Notes: generated from the sequence alone by a model not told the origin. Positions 15,645 through 24,807 are shown, counted from the first letter of the stretch. The stretch is 38,034 nt of DNA from Lachnospiraceae bacterium (GCA_017444015.1 JAFSXN010000103.1:1-38034), one strand, 5' to 3'. Program-made: numbers and translations.

Positions 15645-18278
15645 TTAATATTGATTGACCCGTAACAGCGCATAGCCCTGATTCTCCCAGACGACCGTAC
15701 AATATTCGTAAAAGCCGTCGGTTCGAATAACATAGTTATTATATTCCCTCGGTCCGAGGTAGACGTATTCGATCGCATACCGGTCGAGGAAGTCTCTGCA
15801 ATACTGTCTGTCGCCGCCCTCGTAAAAGCTCCGGACCTCTCCGGTCCGATAGCCGACAATCTCCGAATCGCTGCGCCAGAGCCATTCGTGTACGAACCAG
15901 CCTATAACGGTACTTGCGCCCGTAAAAACAGAGAGCTTGTCATCCGGCTGATAGCTGGTTCCTGCTGTTTCAACGATATTGATCCGCCGGTCGGAAAGGC
16001 CGTTTAAGTACTCGATCGCTCCCCATTCCAGCCCGTATTCGTTCTCCCCCCGCCGCATAAAATCCATAGCGGAGATCCCGGTTCGGTTGTCAGGAAGCAG
16101 GAAATTTCCAAACCACATATCGGCTGCCTGTATGATATACACCGAGGACAGAAGGCTTGCGACGATCATAAGGACCGCCTGCAGCTTTAAGAGTCTTCTT
16201 CCGCTCAAAAAGACCGCTGCCGTCACTCCGGTCAGGATCCCGAACAGGATAAAACCCTGGTATGTCAGCTTGAACATGGTATTGTAGCGTTTAAAATCCT
16301 CTCCGTAGATATCCTTGACATAGATAAGCTCGGGGCTGAGGATCAGACCCATGGCACAGAGCGCAACGGCCGCAAGAGCTCTCTCCATCGCTCCCAGATG
16401 ACGCGTCCTGCGGTATGCCAGGGCTATCAGGATCAATAAGGCGATTGCCACATAGAATTTAAAGCCCCAGACCAGAAGCAGCTCCGACAGTTTCGAATGC
16501 CTGTCACAGAGCCCCAGCTCCGAGGAGATCTTTTCAAAGGAAAGGTTGAAGGGAAGGACCGCAAGCTGCGAGAGCAGAAGGATCGCTCCACCCTTGGCAA
16601 GTACCCGGAGGACTGTCCGAAGGCTTGCCCCGAAGCGGTCCAGATCACAGAACAGGATCACCGCGCCGGAGATCACAAAGTAGATTGGAAAATCCCAGTA
16701 ATTGACCCCGCAGTACAGACCAAGCAAAAGACTGAGCAGGACATAATGCAGAAGCAGCGGACGGTCGGAGGAAAACGATTTCTTCCAGAATGAAATTTTT
16801 TGGGCCCCCAGCGTTTCTCTGTCTTCCTTGCTTTCCGGCTCCGGTTGCTCTGTTCCCTCGATCGGCTCTATTTGCGCTGCTTCCCCGATCGGCTCTATTT
16901 TTGCTGCTTCCGTTTCGGATAGCGCCCCCGTCTGCTCACTGTCCTTGGGCAGCGCCGATGCTTCTTTATTCTCTGTCTTTTTTTCTTCCTTCTTTCTTAA
17001 TTCCAGATAAGCGGTCTTATTCATTGCCCGCATGACCTGGCTGAATTCGTCCTCCTCCTGAAACAGACCGGAAAGAAGCCCAGACAAGCCCTCCCGCTCC
17101 GGCTCCTCTTCGTCAGGTTCCTCCATCCCTGATCCATCCGATTCTGTGACAGACGCTCCTACAGCCGCCGATCCGCCTTCTTTTCCGGACATACGTCTCG
17201 TCTGCCTGGCGACAAAGGCCGCATAATCAAACAGCAGAACTAAAAGCGGCAGGGTAAACAGCATATTGACCACGTGAGCGTGCAGATCTCCAAGGATCAC
17301 CGTATACGCCGGATATTCGTGCTTTCCATGATCGAGACTGCCCTCATAGCCTCCGATGAAGGTCGTCGAATCCGGAAACCAGAAATCCTTCACCAATTCC
17401 CTTCCCGTCACCCGTTCCAAAAAAGGAAGGATCAGTCCGTAAACCACAAAATGCCCGTTCGCCCCGCAGGTCGTCGCCAGGGCTCCCAGAAGCGCGCAGG
17501 GCAGACCGTAGCGTCTTCTTACGGCAAAGGACACTTTCGAAAAAACAGAAAGGGCTGAAATAATCGCCTCGCAGAGAGAAAATACCATCATAAATACCGT
17601 AGCAAAGATCGTTACGAGCATCAGATTATAGCCGTATTCCGGGGTATTAAGGGAGAGACGGCAGAGGAAAACGGCAGCTGCCTGACCCAGATAATAATAG
17701 TTCAGCCTCTCCCCCGAAAACCAGAGATCGAACGGCCTGGCTTCCTTCTGCCGGTACATGGACTGCATAAAGCCGAAATCCATAAACTGCTCCGTCTGGC
17801 TGTCGATGGAGCCGCGAAAGCCCTTGACGTAAAAGGCAATGGCAAAGAGAAGAAAAAAAAGAGCGGCTCCCAGCAAAAAACGAAAGAATTCCTCTCGCGT
17901 CCAACGGAAACAGAGCTTTCTTTTTAAGCTCAAAAGATTGACTAGAACAGTCAATATAATAAGAACTATGAAAAACGGTAAGGTATCGAAACGGAACAAG
18001 CCAATCGCGGAAAGAGACCAGCTAAATATAAAGGAAACGGCAAGCCCCAGACCAAAGGACAGGGCAAATCCCCCGTCGAACAGAACAAGCGCCCGGAGAG
18101 ATAAAAGCGGACGCAGCAAAAACGCGATCAGAAAGATCATCGCACCCCAGCGGATGGTTGGAAGAAAGCCCGGATCACGGAGAGAAAACATAAATAATAA
18201 GGATAGGACCAGAAGCGCCAAAGACAGGAGAGGAAGCCTCCTCCTCCCGGATAACCTGCGCGAATCAAAGCTGTTCAT
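15645..18278 (-). CDS. DUF2298 (Chlor_Arch_YYY) polytopic membrane protein
   Basis: 877 residues with many hydrophobic helices throughout. The family-naming motif is visible as NYYYLGQ near residue 190, and DLHAHV occurs near 330. A long hydrophilic acidic insertion (about 365-500) contains the imperfect repeat KIEPIGEAAQIEPIEG and splits two membrane blocks. DUF2298 proteins are related to GT-C membrane glycosyltransferases; a role in surface glycan synthesis is inference. No clear ribosome binding site precedes the ATG. The gene is 83 bp upstream of the VWA/MoxR operon on the same strand, so read-through is possible. Confidence 0.8.
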   Translation of the reverse strand: MNSFDSRRLSGRRRLPLLSLALLVLSLLFMFSLRDPGFLPTIRWGAMIFLIAFLLRPLLSLRALVLFDGGFALSFGLGLAVSFIFSWSLSAIGLFRFDTLPFFIVLIILTVLVNLLSLKRKLCFRWTREEFFRFLLGAALFFLLFAIAFYVKGFRGSIDSQTEQFMDFGFMQSMYRQKEARPFDLWFSGERLNYYYLGQAAAVFLCRLSLNTPEYGYNLMLVTIFATVFMMVFSLCEAIISALSVFSKVSFAVRRRYGLPCALLGALATTCGANGHFVVYGLILPFLERVTGRELVKDFWFPDSTTFIGGYEGSLDHGKHEYPAYTVILGDLHAHVVNMLFTLPLLVLLFDYAAFVARQTRRMSGKEGGSAAVGASVTESDGSGMEEPDEEEPEREGLSGLLSGLFQEEDEFSQVMRAMNKTAYLELRKKEEKKTENKEASALPKDSEQTGALSETEAAKIEPIGEAAQIEPIEGTEQPEPESKEDRETLGAQKISFWKKSFSSDRPLLLHYVLLSLLLGLYCGVNYWDFPIYFVISGAVILFCDLDRFGASLRTVLRVLAKGGAILLLSQLAVLPFNLSFEKISSELGLCDRHSKLSELLLVWGFKFYVAIALLILIALAYRRTRHLGAMERALAAVALCAMGLILSPELIYVKDIYGEDFKRYNTMFKLTYQGFILFGILTGVTAAVFLSGRRLLKLQAVLMIVASLLSSVYIIQAADMWFGNFLLPDNRTGISAMDFMRRGENEYGLEWGAIEYLNGLSDRRINIVETAGTSYQPDDKLSVFTGASTVIGWFVHEWLWRSDSEIVGYRTGEVRSFYEGGDRQYCRDFLDRYAIEYVYLGPREYNNYVIRTDGFYEYCTVVWENQGYALLRVNQY

Positions 18279-18515
18279 AATTAGAAGTTATCACAAATAA
18301 GGGGATCTGGCAAGATAAATCGGATTTCTCTCCTTAGCTTCATTTTAGCGAGCCTGCGCATAGTAAGAAAGCAGGCATCCCCATTACCTGCTTTCCTGCA
18401 ACTACACCCTTATTAATTCTCCTGCCTCATCGCAGCGAATTGCGGATTTCCCCTTTCTCCGCAATGCATAATAACCATTTGAAGGTTGGTCTTCTTTTTC
18501 CGATGCTTATTCTCA
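18279..18515. other. Intergenic hairpin cluster
   Basis: Two clear hairpins: GAAAGCAGG/CCTGCTTTC (18367-18395) and ATTGCGGA/TCCGCAAT (18439-18465). A TGCGCAT lies six bases before the first, as in family B, but the matching left TGCGC arm is missing. They may terminate the TetR transcript. Confidence 0.4.
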
Positions 18516-19082
18516 CTATTGAGACGTCGCTACAAAGCCCTCATAGGCACGCCTGAGAAGTCCCCTGAGCTTCTCATCGGAAAGCTCGACTCTGCCGCTT
18601 ACGACCTGAGTCGCGACTCCGTGCGTAAACATCCATACCATACCGAACACTTCCCTCTTCTGCTCTGTACTAAGGCTGGACGTATCGGGCAATTTCTCCA
18701 TAAACTCCGCGCAATCCCCTTTTTGCAGGAATTCATGGATATCGTCTCCTTCGCGCTTTTCCACCGAAGCTACCAGCTCGAACAGGTGCCTTTCCCCTTT
18801 GGCAAGTTCGATATAGGCCATCCCCATAGCCAGGTACGCCGGCTCCTTCGGGTTTTCCCTCTGCTTTTCCAGCATATGATCGGAAAAAAAATCGACGCTT
18901 TTGTAAAACAAATCCTCCTTTAAAGTTTCCATATTTTCGTAGGCCCGGAATATAGGCTGCGTAGAAGATTGCAGTCTGGCCGCCAGCCTTCTCGCCGTCA
19001 GCGCCTCAAACCCGTCCTCTCTCGTCATTGCAAATGCCGTATCCAGCACCTTCTCCTTGGAAACCTTAATCTTAGGAGGCAT
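18516..19082 (-). CDS. TetR/AcrR family transcriptional regulator
   Basis: 188 residues. The N-terminal DNA-binding domain reads VLDTAFAMTREDGFEALTARRLAARL followed by STQPIFRAYENMETLKEDL, the usual TetR helix-turn-helix and helix 4. The C-terminal ligand domain (about 65-188) is not assigned to a ligand class. GGGGAG lies upstream of the ATG. It is divergent from the DtxR-like gene, and a perfect palindrome at 19390-19410 between them is a candidate operator. Confidence 0.85.
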   Translation of the reverse strand: MPPKIKVSKEKVLDTAFAMTREDGFEALTARRLAARLQSSTQPIFRAYENMETLKEDLFYKSVDFFSDHMLEKQRENPKEPAYLAMGMAYIELAKGERHLFELVASVEKREGDDIHEFLQKGDCAEFMEKLPDTSSLSTEQKREVFGMVWMFTHGVATQVVSGRVELSDEKLRGLLRRAYEGFVATSQ

Positions 19083-19389
19083 TTCGTTTTAACTCCCCTA
19101 CCCTATCAATTATTCACCCTGTGACGGCTGTTCCCTTTACAGCCCTCGTTTACTACCCTGCATCGCAGCTTCCCATACTGCTTATCCTTAAGGACAGGTC
19201 AGCATGACCGAAGCGGTCAACCCTTCTTGACCGCCTTATTAATCGCTCCCCTTTGCGATAAAATCGCATAAAATATGCTGTTTTTAAAGTTCGATCATGC
19301 TTCCTTTGTTATATAACAAGGTAATATTAGCAAAACATCAAAACCGTGTCAATAGCTTTTTAAAAATTTATGTTAACTTTTTCGATTTT

Positions 19390-19410
19390 GATTGACTATT
19401 TTAGTCAATC
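19390..19410. promoter_or_regulatory. Candidate repressor operator, 9-bp inverted repeat
   Basis: GATTGACTA and TAGTCAATC are perfectly inverted around TTT. The length and symmetry suit a TetR-family or DtxR-family dimer, and the site lies between the two divergent regulator genes. Which protein binds is not known. Confidence 0.5.
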
Positions 19411-19451
19411 TCTCATGTGGTTCTGAATTTCATTGACCGCTTTCGCCAGTG

Positions 19452-19481
19452 TTGACTTCTCTCCCTCTTTTGGGTTACAAT
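19452..19481 (+). promoter_or_regulatory. Sigma-A-type promoter of the DtxR-like gene
   Basis: TTGACT (19452-19457) and TACAAT (19476-19481) with an 18-nt spacer, about 75 nt before the start codon. Confidence 0.55.
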
Positions 19482-19556
19482 ATCGTACAATCACAAAATG
19501 TTTTTCTTCATTTATGATCAGCAACATTGTTTCATTATTAAAGAGGTATCAAAGCT

Positions 19557-19925
19557 ATGCAAGAATCCGGCGAAATGTATTTAGAGACGATTCGAGTCCT
19601 GTCCGATAAAAGAGCTAATGTCCGAGCTATCGACATCAGCGAAGAAATGGGGTATTCCAAGCCCTCTGTGAGCAGAGCTCTGGGGATCCTGAAAAATGAC
19701 GGCTATATTACGGTAAACGAGAGCGGCTTTATCTCCCTGACCGAAAGCGGGAGTTCTCTCGCCAATAAGATCTATGAGCGGCACTTAGTGCTGACCTCCT
19801 TTTTTACCTCCATCGGCGTAGACGCTAAAACAGCCGAGGACGATGCGTGCAAGATCGAGCACGACATCAGCGACGAGACCTTTGCCGCCCTGAAAAAGCA
19901 TATCGGGACCGTAGCCGAAAACTGA
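19557..19925 (+). CDS. DtxR/MntR family metal-dependent regulator
   Basis: 122 residues: a winged helix-turn-helix (about 1-65, with IDISEEMGYSKPSVSRAL) and the dimerisation/metal domain, without the SH3-like third domain, as in MntR. By hand alignment, the metal ligands are M7, E10, H76, C98, E101 and H102. The Met and Cys correspond to M10 and C102 of DtxR, whereas MntR has Asp and Glu there. This suggests iron rather than manganese sensing, as inference. DtxR E83 is replaced by T80. An AGAGGT motif lies upstream. No metal transporter follows, so its regulon is elsewhere. Confidence 0.8.
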   Translation: MQESGEMYLETIRVLSDKRANVRAIDISEEMGYSKPSVSRALGILKNDGYITVNESGFISLTESGSSLANKIYERHLVLTSFFTSIGVDAKTAEDDACKIEHDISDETFAALKKHIGTVAEN

Positions 19926-19963
19926 AACTAAACCTGAAACTACTACTAAAACTACAACTAAAA

Positions 19964-20704
19964 CTATTGATAATCCACCCGGATCAGACAGAGCCCGCAG
20001 GCAGGAGCCGTAAACCCTGCCAGGGCTCTTTGTTTTGCCAAAAGCAGGCTCTCCATATCCGAAGGTTTACGTTCCCCGTAGCCCACCTCTAAAAGCGTAC
20101 CTGTTATAATCCGAACCATATGCTGCAGGAAACCGTTTCCATGATAAGTAAACGTCAGGTAGGAGCTTTTTTCCAGGATATCGATCCGGTCGATTGTCCG
20201 CACGGTCGTCTTTTTCATTTTCGGATTGCTGCAAAAGCTCATAAAATCATGCTCCCCAAGCAAAAACCCGGCCGCCTCCCTCATTGCCGAAAGATCCGGG
20301 CGTTTTTCCAGCCTGTATACATATTTCCTGTCAAATACGGGCTTGGTTTCCCCGATATAACAGGTATAGCGGTAGGTTTTCCCGACAGCGTTGTAGCGGC
20401 TGTGAAAACGGTCGGAAACAATCTTAGCTTCTCTTACGGAAATATCCTCCGGAAGATAGGTATTCATATAATCCCTTACTTCTGTCTCTGTAAGCTGCGT
20501 TTCAAAGTGGGCGTTTGCCGTCATCGCCCGGGCATGGACCCCCGCGTCCGTCCGTCCCGCCCCGATCACCTCGACCGCCTCTCCGGTCAGCTTCGAAAGG
20601 ACATTTTCCAACTTCCCCTGGATCGTTAAGTCCGTACCCGGCTGATGCTCCCAGCCCTTATAGCGTCCGCCGTCATATTGGAGAAGAAATCTGTAGTTAC
20701 TCAT
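19964..20704 (-). CDS. truA: tRNA pseudouridine synthase A
   Basis: 246 residues from the ATG that begins MSNYRFLLQYDGGRYKGW. It isomerises uridines 38-40 in the anticodon arm of tRNAs. The catalytic Asp is in GAGRTDAGVHA; other family segments are FHSRYNAVGKTYRY, HDFMSFCS and FLQHMVRIITGTLLEVG. The start overlaps the glycosyltransferase stop by 8 nt (ATGAGTAA), so translation is probably coupled and the longer in-frame extension is unlikely. It is the last gene of the engB-to-truA run. Confidence 0.93.
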   Translation of the reverse strand: MSNYRFLLQYDGGRYKGWEHQPGTDLTIQGKLENVLSKLTGEAVEVIGAGRTDAGVHARAMTANAHFETQLTETEVRDYMNTYLPEDISVREAKIVSDRFHSRYNAVGKTYRYTCYIGETKPVFDRKYVYRLEKRPDLSAMREAAGFLLGEHDFMSFCSNPKMKKTTVRTIDRIDILEKSSYLTFTYHGNGFLQHMVRIITGTLLEVGYGERKPSDMESLLLAKQRALAGFTAPACGLCLIRVDYQ

Positions 20705-21743
20705 ATTGCTCTGCCATCTCTCTGCAGCGCTCCGCCTGCTCCCTGTCTCCCAGCCTCTCATAGCAGTCCGCTAGCCTTTCAAGCGCCAGATCTCCTCCAT
20801 GTCTTAAGCTCAGCGCGCTTTCCGTCTCAAATACAGCATTGTAAAACCAGACCGTTGCCTCCTTGAGATCGTCCTCCTTCAAATAGTACTCTCCCAAAAC
20901 ATAGCAGACCTCGCTGGCCGGCTCCATAGCGACCTCCTTCAAGGCATAGCGGTACATCTTCAGGTAATTCCCGGAAAGAAAGGCCGCCTTTGTAACGACG
21001 CAGACCGCATCCTTCAGTCGTTCCGGCTCTGTTTCGTCATCGTCGGCAACCCGGGTAAAATAGCCCTCCGCTCTTAAAAGCGCCGCCTCATCCTCTGAAA
21101 TCAGAAGCTCCTTCGCGTACATTCGCTCTAACCGCTTCGAAAGCTTCTTCCCCTCTCCGGTCACCCGCTCAAAGATCGAAAGATCCCTGCCCGCATGGCT
21201 CTCCGCCGGAAGATGCTGTATCTCGATCTCGCTGTTAAAAACCACCGGTTCCGTTCGCACCGTCTCATGTACCGGATCGATCCAGGTAAACCCGCGGACC
21301 CGCTTAAACAGCTTGGCGCGCAGCTCCCTGTCAAAATTATAGACGGATCCGTTTGCCAGTTGATTGCAATAGTACATCTGAACGATCTCGACCTCGGGCA
21401 GAAGCGTCCTCTTTAACGTCAGAAACCGCCTGCGGTTCTCCTCATCCAGCGCCTCATCCGCATCAGCTGAATAGATATATTCGCAGGAGGCCTTGGAAAA
21501 CGCGAAATTCCTGGCCTCGGAAAAATCTCCTGTCCAGTCAAAATCATAGATCCGATCGGTATACCGGGACGCGATCTCCTTCGTCCGGTCGGTCGAGCCC
21601 GTATCTACGATGATGATCTCTTCCGTCAGCCCCTTCAGACTGTCAAGACAGCGAGCTAACACCGCCTCCTCGTTTTTTACGATCATGCAAAGGCTGATCG
21701 TCACATTTCTTTTTCCCTCCGAAAAGTTATCAAACTTATCCAT
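20697..21743 (-). CDS. Family 2 glycosyltransferase with C-terminal TPR-like region
   Basis: 348 residues. The GT-A fold is shown by ISLCMIVKNEEAVLARCLDS, IIIVDTGSTDRT, and the DxD-type motif in YSADADEALDE (about 92-102). The C-terminal third is helical with TPR-like units (GEYYLKEDDLKEATVWFYNA and the LADCYERLGDREQAERC segment). There are no membrane segments, so it works on the cytoplasmic side. The acceptor is unknown; homologues glycosylate proteins or surface polymers. GGAG lies upstream of the ATG. It overlaps truA and is 12 bp downstream of the CDF transporter. Confidence 0.85.
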   Translation of the reverse strand: MDKFDNFSEGKRNVTISLCMIVKNEEAVLARCLDSLKGLTEEIIIVDTGSTDRTKEIASRYTDRIYDFDWTGDFSEARNFAFSKASCEYIYSADADEALDEENRRRFLTLKRTLLPEVEIVQMYYCNQLANGSVYNFDRELRAKLFKRVRGFTWIDPVHETVRTEPVVFNSEIEIQHLPAESHAGRDLSIFERVTGEGKKLSKRLERMYAKELLISEDEAALLRAEGYFTRVADDDETEPERLKDAVCVVTKAAFLSGNYLKMYRYALKEVAMEPASEVCYVLGEYYLKEDDLKEATVWFYNAVFETESALSLRHGGDLALERLADCYERLGDREQAERCREMAEQYE

Positions 21744-21755
21744 ATTCTACTCCGC

Positions 21756-22931
21756 CTATTTCTCTTTGATAAAGGGCTTGTCTATATCAATGATCGCGTA
21801 GTAATTCCCGGGAAGCTCCGAAATCTTTTCCCTGATCTGCTCGCGGACCTCTTCGTCCGAAAGCGGTGACTCAAACGGTACGATCACGTCAAAGATCAGA
21901 TTGTTATGGGTAGGGCCGGCAACCATTCGAAAATCATGCATCGAAAGCCCGTCCTCGATCCCCTGTACGATCCTCTCCACCGTTTCCTTCAATTCATCGC
22001 TCTGCCAGTCGTTGACCACCACCGGATCCATATGAATCACAGCATAGCAGCCTAACACCTCTCGTAGCTTATGCTCGATATTGTCAATGGTATCGTGGAG
22101 CTTGATCAGATCCCCATCCGCAGGCACCTCCGCATGCAGAGAGATCATCAACCGGCCGGGTCCGTAATCATGCACCAGAAGGTCGTGCATCCCCAGGATC
22201 CCGTCATAGCTTTCCACAAACTGCCTGATCCGTTCGGCAAATTCCTTATCGATAGGCCCACCTAACAGCGGATCGATGGTATCCCTGGCAGAGGACAGTC
22301 CGGAATAAAGAATAAAGAACGAAAGCAGCAGCCCGCACCACCCGTCGATCCTCAGTCCGAGATAGTTATTGACTACGATGGTCAAAAGAACGACCGAAGT
22401 GGCAACGGAGTCCACAAAGCTGTCGATGGCCACCCCATGCATGGCCGTACTTCTGAGCTTTTCCGCCGCGCTGTTGTTATAGGAATACATGAAGAGCTTG
22501 ATAATGATCGATGCAATCAGGATCAAGACCATGGAATCGTTCAGAGATACCTCCGTCGGCGCCAGGATCTTTTCCACCGAGGTTTTTATGAGCTCGATCC
22601 CCATCAAAATAACGATGATCGAGACGATCAGCCCCGTGATATACTCTAACCTCCCGTGTCCGAAGGGATGGGCGGTATCCGGCTTCTCCGCGGACATCCG
22701 AAAGCCGATGATCATTACCAGAGAGGACCCGATATCGGACAGATTGTTGAAAGCATCCGTAACGACCGCGATAGAGCCGCTGAAAAAGCCTGTCGTGATC
22801 TTTAAGGCAAACAGCAGCAGATTAAAGAAGATCCCCAGCCTTCCGCAGAGAACGCCATAATCCCTGCGCACCTCGGTCCTTCCCGTGTCCTCGTAATTTT
22901 TTATGAATATTCTCGCAAAAAAATCAATCAT
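21756..22931 (-). CDS. Cation diffusion facilitator family transporter
   Basis: 391 residues with about six transmembrane helices in the first 220 and a cytoplasmic domain after. Metal-site positions are VVTDAFNNLSD in helix 2 and DSFVDS in helix 5; HPFGHGRLEY is the usual loop between. The Asp/Asn and D-x3-D pattern is closer to Mn/Fe-exporting members than to Zn-type HxxxD, but the substrate remains open. The C-terminal region (about 300-391) is longer than the minimal CDF domain and may be a second regulatory fold. The ATG overlaps the upstream permease stop by 8 nt. Confidence 0.85.
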   Translation of the reverse strand: MIDFFARIFIKNYEDTGRTEVRRDYGVLCGRLGIFFNLLLFALKITTGFFSGSIAVVTDAFNNLSDIGSSLVMIIGFRMSAEKPDTAHPFGHGRLEYITGLIVSIIVILMGIELIKTSVEKILAPTEVSLNDSMVLILIASIIIKLFMYSYNNSAAEKLRSTAMHGVAIDSFVDSVATSVVLLTIVVNNYLGLRIDGWCGLLLSFFILYSGLSSARDTIDPLLGGPIDKEFAERIRQFVESYDGILGMHDLLVHDYGPGRLMISLHAEVPADGDLIKLHDTIDNIEHKLREVLGCYAVIHMDPVVVNDWQSDELKETVERIVQGIEDGLSMHDFRMVAGPTHNNLIFDVIVPFESPLSDEEVREQIREKISELPGNYYAIIDIDKPFIKEK

Positions 22932-24105
22932 TGGAATGTTCCGTTGTATCTATGCCCTCCGCGGCAAGCTCCTCCTTCGAGAAGACCCGCAGATTCTCTA
23001 AGCCTCTGGCAAGCAGAATCATGCTGTATTTAAAGTTGCTGAAAACACCGGCCTTGACCAGATTGATGATCACCATTCCGATCGGCACGCCCATGATCAG
23101 CCCGAAGGCTCCGCCAATTTTAAAGCCCAAAAACAGAAAGAACAGGGTCGGGATCGGTTTGAGACCGATGGAATCCCCCACTACCTTCGGCTGTATGAGC
23201 TGGCGGATCGCCTGGCTCAAGCCCCAAACGATCAAAAGTCCGACCGCAAGCCGGTAATCCTGTCGGATCAAAGCGATGACAGCCCAGGGCAGCATGACCG
23301 CGCCGGTCCCAAAAAAGGGCAGAAAGTCCAGCAGGGCGATCAGGAAAGCAATCAAAAAGGAATAATTGACTCCAAGGATCAACAGTCCGACAAACAGCTC
23401 CAGATAGACAACGACCATGATCTTCAGCTGCGCCAGAAAATACCCGCCTACTGCGCTTTTCATGGTCTTGTACACCAGATCCCACCTGGCCATCACCTTC
23501 CCCGGAATATGTTTCTCTAAGAAGGCTACGATCGAATCCTTGTCCGCCAGGAAAAAGTAGGATGCTAAAATCCCCATGATGATATTGACCAGTACCGAGC
23601 CGACGTTTGTGCCCGTTTCTCCCCCGGTCTCAGCGGAGGCAGCGATCTGAGTCGTGCTTTTCAGCCAGTCACCGATATTGTCCGCGATTCCCTCCATAAA
23701 GCTATCGGACCACTCCCGCACCGGAAGGGGGAGCCTGACGAAATAGTGCCTGATCTCCTCCCGGAAGGAGCGCAGCGCTGTGCTGGTGGATTCCCATAAC
23801 TCCGGCAGAAGCCTTGCCAGGCCGACGATCTGAATGATCAGATTCGAAATGATCAGATAAAGAAACAGGACCACCACCGCAATCACCACGATGATCACCA
23901 TAGCCGTTCCCGCTTTACGGGCGATCCGGATCTTCTTTTCCAGAAAACGTACTAATGGATTTGCGATCAGGGCGATGATTGCCGCGATCACAAACGGCAT
24001 AAAATACACCAGGATCTTCGGCAGGAGCCAGATGCAGAAGACGATCAGGACTGCCATCAGAACAAGATTAACCGATATCTTCCAATACTTTGTCGATTTC
24101 TTCAT
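22924..24105 (-). CDS. AI-2E family transporter (PerM-like permease)
   Basis: 393 residues with about eight hydrophobic helices. The central amphipathic region and the late motifs (FLIALLDFLPFFGTGAVMLPW, IRQLIQPKVVGDSIGLKPIP and GVPIGMVII) are typical of the AI-2E/YdiK family. Substrates vary across the family, and AI-2 transport should not be assumed. Its 5' end overlaps the 3' end of engB by 38 nt, with a GA-rich site inside engB. Confidence 0.85.
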   Translation of the reverse strand: MKKSTKYWKISVNLVLMAVLIVFCIWLLPKILVYFMPFVIAAIIALIANPLVRFLEKKIRIARKAGTAMVIIVVIAVVVLFLYLIISNLIIQIVGLARLLPELWESTSTALRSFREEIRHYFVRLPLPVREWSDSFMEGIADNIGDWLKSTTQIAASAETGGETGTNVGSVLVNIIMGILASYFFLADKDSIVAFLEKHIPGKVMARWDLVYKTMKSAVGGYFLAQLKIMVVVYLELFVGLLILGVNYSFLIAFLIALLDFLPFFGTGAVMLPWAVIALIRQDYRLAVGLLIVWGLSQAIRQLIQPKVVGDSIGLKPIPTLFFLFLGFKIGGAFGLIMGVPIGMVIINLVKAGVFSNFKYSMILLARGLENLRVFSKEELAAEGIDTTEHSND

Positions 24106-24661
24106 AGATTTCTTCTCTCCCGTCCTTCGTGACTGAAGAAAACGGAATAATGACCGTATCGGTCAATAAGTTCAGAGCCGTTCGGATCTGCCTGAGCTGC
24201 TTCTCCTTCTGGCTTCGTTTAATCTTATCGGCCTTGGTAGCGATCACGATCGGCTGATAGCCCCGTTCACAGAGCCATTTACAGGTCTCTTGATCCAGGG
24301 CTCCCGGTTCGTGCCGGATATCGATCAAAAGGAAAACCAGCCGGAGCTGTTTTGAGGTCTTAAGATACCGGTCGATCATTTTGCCCCATTTTTCCTGCTC
24401 CGTTTTTGCGACCTTCGCATACCCGTAGCCCGGAAGGTCAACGAAATACAGCTCGGAATTGATGTTATAAAAGTTGACCGTTCTGGTCTTCCCGGGCTGT
24501 GAAGAGGTCCTGGCCAGGGCCTTTCGGTTCATCAGCGCATTGATTAAGGAAGACTTCCCTACATTGCTTTTTCCAACAAAAGCAAACTCCGGGAGCTTAT
24601 TGTCCGGAAGCCTGCTGGTAATCCCGCAGACCGTTTCCAGACTGACTTCTTTGATTTTCAT
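24068..24661 (-). CDS. engB: Ribosome biogenesis GTP-binding protein YihA/EngB
   Basis: 197 residues. G motifs: G1 GKSNVGKSS, G3 DLPGYGYAKV, G4 ATKADK, and G5 PFSSVT. The GTPase is required for 50S ribosomal subunit assembly in many bacteria. AGGTGA lies before the ATG. Neighbouring order (clpX upstream, engB downstream) is typical of Clostridia and Bacilli, but lon, often placed between them, is absent here and replaced by a terminator. Confidence 0.94.
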   Translation of the reverse strand: MKIKEVSLETVCGITSRLPDNKLPEFAFVGKSNVGKSSLINALMNRKALARTSSQPGKTRTVNFYNINSELYFVDLPGYGYAKVAKTEQEKWGKMIDRYLKTSKQLRLVFLLIDIRHEPGALDQETCKWLCERGYQPIVIATKADKIKRSQKEKQLRQIRTALNLLTDTVIIPFSSVTKDGREEIYEEIDKVLEDIG

Positions 24662-24682
24662 TTTTCACCTGTCAGGTTTAAG

Positions 24683-24738
24683 AAAAAGCTCTCCCAGGTA
24701 CGTGCTGTATTTTTTCAGACTACCGGAGAGAGCTTTCT
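24683..24738 (-). terminator. Terminator between clpX and engB
   Basis: On the minus strand AAAGCTCTC (24736-24728) pairs with GAGAGCTTT (24693-24685), followed by TTCT. A TACC/GGTA pair extends the stem on the inner side. It separates the tig-clpP-clpX unit from the engB unit. Confidence 0.75.
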
Positions 24739-24749
24739 GTGCGATATCT

Positions 24750-24807
24750 TAGGAAACGACTTTATTCGCTTCCTATTGCGCCGATTGCGGAGCGCTGCAA
24801 GCGCAAT
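24750..24807. repeat. Two-hairpin unit possibly related to family B
   Basis: TAGGAA/TTCCTA (24750-24775) is followed at once by ATTGCGC (24775-24781) pairing with GCGCAAT (24801-24807), with TTGC/GCAA inside. The TTGCGCCGA phrase resembles the left arm of family B copies I and II, but the conserved CGTGCGCAT is missing. It lies just past the clpX stop. Confidence 0.35.

Larger units (their letters stand above)
19083..19556. promoter_or_regulatory. Divergent regulatory region with several palindromes
   Basis: This 474-bp gap contains GCGGTCAA/TTGACCGC (about 19222-19245), GCGATAAAATCGC (about 19255-19268), TTGTTATATAACAA (about 19306-19319), a perfect 9-bp inverted repeat at 19390-19410, and a sigma-A-type promoter at 19452-19481. 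No coding frame is credible. The density of palindromes suggests multiple operators and a terminator-like leader. Confidence 0.5.

Noticed and set aside
18350..18400. A fourth family B copy (TGCGCAT followed by a hairpin)
   Set aside because: There is no left TGCGC arm or central stem, so only the motif and a downstream hairpin match.
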